Assembly: GCF_000002075.1 (NCBI RefSeq)
Contig: NW_004797555.1
Coordinates: forward strand, 380,857 to 444,856
DNA: 64,000 nucleotides
From: Aplysia californica
Lineage: Eukaryota; Mollusca; Gastropoda; Aplysiida; Aplysiidae
Direction: 5' to 3'
In this document: piece after piece, positions 56,610 to 64,000 of the stretch
How positions within the stretch are numbered: position 1 is the stretch's first letter
Layout of the letters: every line of letters starts with the position of its first letter
Notes under the pieces: generated by a model
Seen by the model: only the letters and a program-made list of their open reading frames with translations
Told to the model about the DNA's origin: nothing
Database searches by the model: none
Made by a program: the position numbers and the translations under genes

Positions 56610-59600
56610 CTTAAATCCTACTAATGAAATTACAGGACATCAGAAGTACAATGAATTTGGTGAGGTAAAGTGGAAGGTACGGTGCACAAGTGCACTAAAT
56701 GCTGAACATTGTCATGAAAATATCTCATACAAGAAGAGTAAAAATCAGTTCGATGAAAGCTGAAGTAGTTGAGAAACACACCCCATGAATTTCCACAAAG
56801 GTAAACTTGTTTATGATAAAGAATGACAAACCCAAAAACCTCACTGGAAAGCTGCCTTACAGAAAGTTGAAAGCACAGGGACCGTTATTTGACGAAGAAT
56901 GTGGTTAAAAGGACTTCAGTATTGTTTTAATGTTTATCTTTAGCTTTAATAAAGGCAATATCTTTAGCTATAATAAAGGCAACACTTTATCCCAAGAGTA
57001 TAAAGCCTTACATTCTGCAACTAGACATAGAACAATTACAGTTGAGTGTGTTTGAACCGAACACGGTTCAACTGAAAACAGTAGTAAACCAAATGAAAAT
57101 ACTCTCCAAATCGAAAAAAATCGGACGGCCTCACAGATTTCAGTTTAAATGAACTCCATTCCATAGTATTTGGAATATGAAACACTTGGCCAATGTGCAC
57201 CTCATACCATGACGAAAACCACCAGTTAAAGGACACATACACTGTCAAACCACAACCTTTTCTCGTGCATTAACAGACCTGCACTTACAGCACCGGCGCA
57301 GCTAAAATCCGTTTTACTATTAAAGGAAGTTTTACTTTCATTTTCATTTCTCTTTCAGAAAATACTGTTCTCATTATTGTAGGATGTGTGTGTGTGTGAT
57401 TTTATACATTATTTTTTGTGAGGTACCCCCTCTTTTTTGCATAGTTTTTCCCCTTCTCTTAGTAGGGATGCCACACAACTTCTTTCAAAATAGCTGAAAA
57501 TCCCTGCACCACGGTCTTCCTAACATATGAATATTAATTTGAAACCCAAAGGCAAAGGGTGTACATAGAGAGAAATGACAAACAAACATAAGCTATGGAT
57601 GTGCATAAAGCTGGCCCCGCGGAAAATTGCATTTTTGAAAAGGAAAAATTGCAAGGTAAACTGCCTAAAAAATTGCAACCTTCCCATTCCAGGCGCATTA
57701 ATAGGAGCTTAACATTTCCACAAAAAAAAAAAAAAGAAAGAAGAAAAGCAGAACAGCCTTTCAAAAAATCATGACCCACAATACAAATATTATTAACAGT
57801 TACCAGTAACAACACACGAGTACGTTAACAATAAAGTTATCGACCAAATATAATATAATACCCAAAATAATGGAACCCTCAGTTTTCGTAATAACTTTTA
57901 AATGAAGGCATAAAATTTGACCAAATTTAGTACAAAAAAATACCGGGTACTTGGTTCATGCAAAGATCTAGAAGTGTCGTATGAGAGTTAGTCTACAAAA
58001 ACAAAAAAAATTGATGGGAGATTCGAACCTCTAAATGCAAAATTAGCTTATGCCCCAATCAATTCAGATCCTATTCTATTTTTCTCTTGAAACCTTCGAT
58101 ACACCGGTAATCTGTATTTAGATCTATTTCAGATATTTTACTTTTTAAAACCAGTATGGTACTGTTTTAACTCTAAGTCAAATCGTAAAATACAGCAAAT
58201 TTTTAAACCCATTTAATAGTAATAATGATGTAGATAATTTCTGTAGCGACCACTCCCGGGTGCACGCAGCTTAAAGCGTTTTACATTTGTTAGGGGAGTG
58301 TCTACGTACACGATAACCGGGTACATAGTCTCATTGTCAGGGTACACGGTAACCAGGCAGTTCAGAACTCCAAAGTTCAGTTTTTGTCGTCTGAAGTTGC
58401 CTTCAACCGCAGCCCTGTACCTTATCAATAATCCTCCCATTCTGGAGCCCTATACTTTACAGCGCACAAACTTTGAATGAATTTTGGTGACCCCAACCGG
58501 TACTCACAATGCGATGCGAAAGCACAGGTTCAGTGACCGGTAACGGTGGCGAGCCCAACAAGACGCGTGTACATGTACGACTCTTTTTTTGTTCAACAAG
58601 TGAGAGCATAGGACAAATATTGATTTATTTTCATTCCGGTTACCGTGTACGTAGATACTGACACTAGGTGACCGGTTTCCGTGTATGTAGACATATGCGT
58701 CATGAACGAACAAAATTCACGCGCGCGCGCATACACACACACACGTACACCTTACACGCGCACGCACATGCACACTACACACACACCTACTTTCTTATCA
58801 CATGCGCACACTTACACACATTAGATCTAATCTATGTCTCTGTGTTGTATGATGTATTCCGGCCTGAATTTCCGGTTATAGCTTTTAGAGTACGCCCAGT
58901 AGACTAGAGCTGGGCTGAAACCATGAATTACGCAGGCTTATCGGCTCTGTACTTGCACCATTTCGAATTAAAGATTCTGTTAAAACTAAATCGTTTATGT
59001 CATTTTGCCGAAAATTGCAAAAATATTGCGGAACTGGACGAAAAACGCGGCCGCAAGACCGTGATTTCCTGGGGGGGCCAGATAGAGAGAAATGACAAAC
59101 AAACAAAAACAATGGGTATAGGCCTACTTGCTGAGATTGACACAAATCTTCCGGGGTTTTTTTCTCCCCGTTATTTGAGCTTACGGCGAAGTCTTCATTT
59201 TTCCGTTATTTGAACATTTGGCGCAAGTTGTGTGTGTGTGGGTTTGTTTTTAAAAAAAAATTTTTTTCCAACTATAGATTCTATCTTGATCTCAATAACG
59301 GAATAGCGGACCAGGATCCAAATACTGGAAGAAAGCGGAAAAGTGGCATCCCTGTGTCTTAGGGATGAGGGAGTCTCAGCTGCCCTGTCTGCTAAGTGCG
59401 AATGGGATTAACCACACAGAGTGTAACTCACAAGACGCAGTCCACTAGTTTTGTGGCCACCCCAGAACGACGCTGGGACGCAGCCACCCACAGGCGACTA
59501 ATGCCCACACAGGCCGGTTCCGCCACCTTGGTGCAGCACCACGGCCGCTGACCACTCGCTTCTTTGTCATCAAGGTTGTCTGGGATGATCCGATAACCCT

Positions 59601-62600
59601 TTCATGGGAAGACAAAGAGGGACATGAGACACCTTTCTCCGGTCAAAAGTAGGAAAAACAGAAAATACTAGAAATCACATAACACTGTTGAGCAAAATGA
59701 TAAATTGGTACTATACAATCATTCTCCTTGACATTATAAGATGTGTTATGTTTTATTCTTCGAAGTAGACCACATTTTATGTTAATGCAAACCAAAATGG
59801 GGTTGAATATCAGATACCTTTAAAGAAACTGCTTAAAATTCCACATTTACTCTTTTCACACACCTAACAAACCTGTCAGCCAGCTCATGGTGCCTCCAAC
59901 AAAATTCTTTCTCAGACATATCTCAAGTCTTAGATTGCAAGGATGTTAACAGACAAAATTCGTGGAAAAAAGTGTCAAAAGGAATGAAAATGAACCAGTC
60001 TTACCTCACTAATAGGTTCAGCCACACAGCATCCCTCAATTTGTTTTTCGGATGAAACATAAAAGAACACCTGCAAATATTAATAATATTGAATATAGGA
60101 CAAGTGTTGGGAATGAAGGAAATACATCGTTTACAATTCTACATACAGTAGCGCCTTTATATTTATAAACGTCTCAGTTATAATCAATAATGTCTATCCA
60201 GGAGGCACAAAAGCAACAAATTGTGTAAATTTCGCTCAAATGGAAAAAATTTTTATTTAAAAAAAAGAAAAGAAAAAAAGATAGCACTGCCCAGCATTTG
60301 TTAGTTCACATAAAATAGTGTGCTTGAGACTTCATTTGGGCTCTCTAAAACTGACCTCAGCATAGCAACAAAAGAGAAATTGACCAAACATGGACATGGT
60401 GATCTTGTTAAGCTTAAGATATGGAACACCCCATCTTATGCCAAATTCCTAACATTCCGAAAGATTAATATATAAGCTGAATAAAAGAAAATATCAGAGG
60501 CGTATTTAATTAATTCTACTATTATGTCTGATGCAAATAGATTTTTGCGTCATCAACTGAGCAGCCCAGTACAGCCATGTGAGCTGTTTCTGCTGGGAGA
60601 CTGTTTTCGTTTCAGTTTGTTGTCTACAGTCTTGTCAAAGGTAGGAAACATACATACTGTTACAAAATACACTTTATTACACAACAAACTGTAACACTGT
60701 ACTCACCCTATGGTACGGATTGTGAAATGAAGGGCCAATGTCCGGAAATCCTAGTTCTCGGCCCATCACTTGGAAAATCTCTTCCACCTGGAAACGAAAA
60801 ATTTTATTCAGAGATAAAGGACAGTGCAAAGTAAAATTCCAATCTTCTTGCTAGTGCAGTAGAGTACAGCTTACTGAAGTCAATACATTGTGCTGAACAA
60901 ATTTCTTTCAGTGCAAACTCAACTAATGGGTATTTGTGCCGTTTCCTTTTCAGATCTTTAGTTTTCGTAAGAGTTTTATGGCACTTGCAACACAATAAGG
61001 TCATATAAGTGCCAAAGATTAGAGGTGTTACAAGAGAGTAACAAATAAAAAATAGGAGGAGGAGAGATAATGACGATAGATGTTTGATAGGAAACAAGGA
61101 GCAAATCACACTAGAGCACCCGCAAACTAACCACGTGCCTTTTCCTCCCACAAGAAACCAACCATTTTACTACATGGTATGCATAACTAACCAATGGGTG
61201 ATCGGTATACTTGAAGAAAATGCAAATTGCATTATATCATACTTTGCCATCAGAGACATTGTCCACCGTCATTTGTTTGTGTGCTGGGGGTGCTATGCAA
61301 GTAAATGTGCCAGGTTTAGGAAATCAACAAAAGTAAAAGCACCATAGCCACAAAGGCAGTGGAGGAGACAATAGGTCTGTCACACCAAATACCAGGCCAC
61401 ATGTTCAGACTCTCAGTAAAACAAAAGAACAAAAACAAAACCAGCAAAAAAATACCCCAGCATCTAAGGAGCTAACCAGCACTCTCAATAGAGGTGCCAA
61501 CAAAATAAGAAAAATACATTCTGAACTTTTGGGACACTGCGGAAAAACACTTATGGGGACTAAAAATTTCCAGAGCATATGAATATTATCTAATAGACCT
61601 TGTATCATAAAGACTTTTTATATAAAGAGCAATATCATTATATGACATGCACATAGAGAAAAAAATGTAAGCAAATGTACAAGCAAAAAAATACAACAGA
61701 CATAAAAACAATGATGCACCCTTTGAACAAAGTGCAGACAATTTTAGCCAAATCAGCAACTCTAAAATCCTGAAGCTAAAATTTAGCCTATCATTTAATG
61801 TCACAAGGTCTTGTACACATGCATTAAGGATTCAGAGGAATCATTGCTTCAAATACAAATTAAAACTTGCTATGCCAATTCATTTTGAAGTACCGAAGAA
61901 CAAACCTTTTTCTTTGCATACTTCGGACCATCAGTCATCACCAAAATCACACGACTCATATCCATTGGATATTCCTGCACAACACGCTCATTTTTCCAAC
62001 CCTGTTTAAAAGAAATATAACAAGTTTTAACACACACACATATTTTTCTTTTACTTTTAACAATATTTTCCACACGGCCAGTGTGGGTAAAATAAAATGA
62101 AATAAAACCAAAAAACAGTAAGATCTCATCTCACATTTCATGTACGAGTATCTTAGCAAGGGCAGGACCACCAGGGTCTGTGGTGGAGTGGTCAAGCTCT
62201 TTGTCTTACATGCAGACGACAAGAATTTAATTCAGATCATGAGAGGAAGTTCAAATCTTTTACATAGTCATTATTTCTGCTGAGATCATGTATCGCACTC
62301 AGCTCAGACAGGCAGGGTCAAGGTAGCCTGTTTCTTACATGATGTAAAATGAGTTGATGGCCGCACAAATTTCTTTAAAAACATTTTTTTAAAACCTAAC
62401 TGTCCATTACGACAGCAGTTCTCATGAAAACCACGCCATGTTCATAAAGTAAATCCCTTTAGTTTTAGTAAGCGTTTTACGGCGTTGCAACACAATAAGG
62501 TCATAAGTGCAGACGATTTAGAGGTGATACAAGAGGGTAACAAACACAAAACAGAAGGAGAGGAGATAAGGACGATAGATATTTGAGCAAACCATACCAG

Positions 62601-63376
62601 AGCACCCACCAACCACCCACAGAAATTCCATAAAAACTACAACTACACCAGTACGACAATAGGAATAAAAAGGGTAATCCGACAAACAATGGTTTTCAAA
62701 GAAGTGAAATAATGACACCAAGTCCAATTAAAATATTACAAGAAAATTTTGCCACTATACTATAACTCACAATTTGAATTTTAACAACACACACAATAGC
62801 ATGTTGTGTAGAAATGCTCATGCTAGGCATCTCAGTTTTTAGTTTTAGTAGAGGTTTTACGGCGCTCTCAGCTGCATAAGGTTATATGAGTGCCAGAAGA
62901 TTAGAGGTGTTACAAGAGAGTAACAAACATAAAAAGGAAGAAAGGGAGATAAGGACGATAGATGTTTGATAGGAAAGAAGAAGCAAACCACATCAGAGCA
63001 CCCGCCAACCACCCACTAGGCATCTCATTCTACCAACGCTGGATAGACTCTACTAAAAAACGTGTCTTAGAAACTGTGAACACAGCTCCAGTCTCTGTTG
63101 CTCAAATCATCTCCGCCGATTTATTCTTTCCATTTTCATTATTTTTTCTAGCTGCTGAAACACAAGCTGTGATGTTGTTTTAACAGAGTTCCTCTGCAGA
63201 AGTAATAGTCCACTTACAATACTGCCCGAGAAAGCAATACTCACAGGAAATTTAAGGGCATCAACGAGACGTTTGTGAAACTTTGCATGAGTCCTTTCGT
63301 CAAATGGGTCTGCGTGACAATAAACCATACTGCAAACTGGGCACTGGGTCGCTCCAAACTTTTTCTGACCAGCATC
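56263..63376 (-). CDS. ESCO1/2: ESCO-type cohesin N-acetyltransferase (C-terminal part, six exons)
   Basis: Establishment-of-cohesion acetyltransferase (Eco1/ESCO family), which acetylates the SMC3 head in the nucleus to lock cohesin on replicated chromatids. Six exons in transcription order: 63376-63245, 62001-61906, 60787-60707, 60070-60005, 59598-59432, 56395-56263; 224 visible residues. A C2H2 zinc finger CPVC-X14-HAKFH follows the family motif DAGQKKFGATQ; then GWKNERVV (45-52), ELGF, VFFYVSSEKQIEGCCVAEPI, GYRI, WCC...CVGISRLWV, the acetyl-CoA loop RRSGVA, and AFSDPTPDGRRFAQKY...FLVYKYHG before the stop. Order and spacing match vertebrate ESCO1/ESCO2; I cannot tell which paralogue, and molluscs may have only one. 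N-terminal exons lie right of the window. Confidence 0.93.
56455..56609. repeat. (GA)n-rich tract
   Basis: GA/GGGA low complexity ending in a pure (GA)n run at 56553-56608, about 60 bases upstream of the last ESCO exon, in its intron. Confidence 0.9.
58214..58820 (-). mobile_element. LINE 3' tail split by a TIR element
   Basis: 58214-58298 matches the GCGC..tail and 58694-58820 matches the upstream 3' UTR of the LINE at 30902 (CTTATCACATGCGCACAC with CA-rich sequence). The TIR element at 58299-58693 lies between. Confidence 0.65.
58299..58693. mobile_element. TGTCTACGTACACG TIR element
   Basis: 395 bp with about 58-bp imperfect TIRs that each hold two copies of a GTACACGGTAACC-type motif: TGTCTACGTACACGATAACC at left, and the complement of TGTCTACATACACGGAAACC at right. 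Inserted in a LINE 3' tail. No target duplication seen. Confidence 0.75.
59432..59598 (-). CDS. ESCO1/2: ESCO exon: acetyl-CoA-binding region
   Basis: Acceptor ...CATGAAAG, donor GTGAGT, phase 0 to 2. Encodes GYRIIPDNLDDKEASGQRPW, then CCTKVAEPACVGISRLWV, then AASQRRSGVATKLVDCV. GISRLWV and the RRxGxA loop are the acetyl-CoA-binding core. The acceptor has a weak pyrimidine tract; it was chosen because it keeps frame and the conserved GYR start. Confidence 0.92.
60005..60070 (-). CDS. ESCO1/2: ESCO exon: acetyltransferase core strands
   Basis: Acceptor ATTTGCAG, donor GTAAGA, phase 0 to 0. Encodes VFFYVSSEKQIEGCCVAEPI then SE, matching FLFISDEKRVVGCLIAEPI-type sequence of the family. Confidence 0.93.
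60707..60787 (-). CDS. ESCO1/2: ESCO exon: VEEI...ELGF segment
   Basis: Acceptor GTTTCCAG, donor GTGAGT, phase 0 to 0. Encodes VEEIFQVMGRELGFPDIGPS then FHNPYHR. Confidence 0.93.
60949..61134 (-). mobile_element. SINE-like retroposon copy 11
   Basis: Minus-strand copy in an ESCO intron, arms TGGCACTT and AAGTGCCA fully paired. Probable duplication GTGCCGTTTCCT / GTGCCTTTTCCT (11 of 12). Confidence 0.82.
61906..62001 (-). CDS. ESCO1/2: ESCO exon: GWKxERVV segment
   Basis: Acceptor TTTTAAACAG, donor GTTTGT, phase 0 to 0. Encodes GWKNERVVQEYPMDMSRVIL then VMTDGPKYAKKK, matching GWKKERILAEYPDGRIIMVL of vertebrate ESCO proteins. Confidence 0.93.
62170..62265 (+). mobile_element. Possible degraded SINE head
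   Basis: TGGTGGAGTGGTCAAGC resembles an A box and AAGTTCAAATC a B box, but their spacing (about 65 bases) is wide and no body was recognised. Confidence 0.3.
62459..62620 (-). mobile_element. SINE-like retroposon copy 12
   Basis: Minus-strand copy with several small deletions and a decayed hairpin. Target duplication not clear. Confidence 0.72.
62835..63015 (-). mobile_element. SINE-like retroposon copy 13
   Basis: 181 bp, minus strand, flanked by exact 12-bp CTAGGCATCTCA duplications (62823-62834 and 63016-63027). Of the GGCRCTC/GAGCGCC subtype with one arm slightly altered. Confidence 0.9.
63245..63376 (-). CDS. ESCO1/2: ESCO exon: zinc finger
   Basis: Acceptor CTTCCCTAG, donor GTGAGT, phase 0 to 0. 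Encodes DAGQKKFGATQCPVCSMVYC then HADPFDERTHAKFHKRLV and DALKFP. Zinc ligands are C12, C15, H30 and H34 of this exon. Confidence 0.94.
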
Positions 63377-63596
63377 CTAGGGAAGAAAAAAGTCATATTA
63401 ATGCATGTGGTTGAGTGGTAGTTCAAACTGTCCACAATGCATCAGAATGATAAAAGGAATATTTTTACAAAGAACTGAACAGGACAAAAGTTTTGGGAAT
63501 TTTTAATCGAATGAAAAAACACATTTCTGTACTGATTTTACTGAAAAATTATTTAAAGTCATAAAGTATGATAAAGTGTAAATTTTCAGTTACAAC

Positions 63597-63815
63597 GGAC
63601 TCTCAAGCTAAAGAAATAACGCAATTTTGATGGCCATTTTCTCCCTAATTTTTCCTTTGAATCAAAGTGACCCCCACCTTCAATCGCCAATATCTTGACT
63701 TGTATCTAAGATAAATGAATATTTTTTCCTTCGAAAGCAAGACAAATGGACAGATAACAATAACTCTGTATGCACCAAAATTGACGAGCGCCTGATTCCA
63801 CTGCATCACAACACA
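63597..63815. repeat. Dispersed repeat Q, copy 2
   Basis: Matches 26005-26250: GGACTCTCAAGCTA, GGCCATTTTCTC, ATTGACGAGCGCCTGATTCC. Lies in an ESCO intron. Family unknown. Confidence 0.55.
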
Positions 63816-64000
63816 TAAAGCGCAAAAGACATTCGATGATTAATAACATAAGCATATAGTTTAGTTTAAGGAGTTTAAAAATAATACTGCTGCGACACAA
63901 AAACATTCCTGGGTTCTTGATGACATGGCAAGGCAAGAAAGTGGGGTTGACACCTGTTTAATTTAAGCACAGGAAATCGAAGAAGTGAAACTTCAAACAG

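Larger units (their letters stand above)
57463..59354. mobile_element. CAGGGATGCC element, long copy (hAT-like?)
   Basis: 1,892 bp in the last ESCO intron: left TAGGGATGCCACACAAC, right GCGGAAAAGTGGCATCCCTG, flanks TCTCTTAG / TGTCTTAG (7 of 8). An 8-bp duplication and CAGGG ends would suit hAT, but the short copy shows only 6 bp. It contains a LINE tail and a separate TIR element. No transposase recognised. Ends 77 bases before the ESCO exon at 59432. Confidence 0.75.

Noticed and set aside
56303-56763. Arg/Glu-rich plus-strand frames
   Set aside because: They translate the (GA)n tract antisense to the last ESCO exon.

Overview
The window is animal nuclear DNA: two multi-exon genes with GT-AG introns facing each other, long AT-rich introns, many microsatellites and a dense load of small transposable elements. 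The mix of elements (tRNA-derived SINEs, CR1/L2-like LINE tails, Tigger, piggyBac and hAT-like MITEs) and the short CTAGATCTAG-type palindromes suggest a marine mollusc, probably a gastropod. That is an inference from style; no species-diagnostic gene is present.

Layout. From 1511 to 48077 on the plus strand lie 23 exons of a DDX43-type (HAGE) DEAD-box RNA helicase, with all helicase motifs and the stop codon; its 5' end lies left of the window. Splice phases agree across every junction and give 706 visible codons. The visible order is KH domain 1 (from its GRGG loop), a Gly/Arg-rich linker, KH domain 2, the DDX43-family linker, RecA1 (Q motif, TGTGKT, PTREL, TPGR, DEAD, SATW), RecA2 ([25 protein letters not shown]) and an RGG tail. 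On the minus strand, 63376 to 56263 holds the last six exons of an ESCO-type cohesin acetyltransferase: C2H2 zinc finger plus acetyltransferase domain, 224 visible residues. Its N-terminal exons lie right of the window. The genes converge, and the space between them (48078-56262) is mostly putative 3' UTR carrying element insertions.

Repeats. The most notable is a family of about 180-bp SINE-like retroposons, at least 13 copies on both strands. Several have exact 11-15-bp target-site duplications and A-rich 3' tails. Near the 3' end is a hairpin whose two arms change together between copies. Other families: a MITE with a 6-bp target duplication at all four copies (one in the helicase 3' UTR); TTAA-flanked piggyBac-like elements; TA-flanked Tigger/mariner elements; a CAGGGATGCC-ended element, one copy of which holds a three-level nest in the last ESCO intron; a palindromic block at 15120-17525; a solo LTR with 5-bp duplication; and a gypsy reverse-transcriptase fossil.

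Together. The two proteins have unrelated jobs (RNA unwinding, often germline-linked in this family, and sister-chromatid cohesion), and nothing suggests co-regulation beyond convergent 3' ends. The interesting biology is in the introns: two pairs of inverted elements bracket helicase exons, and both a donor site (three copies) and an acceptor site (two copies) are tandemly duplicated so that alternative use would truncate the helicase.
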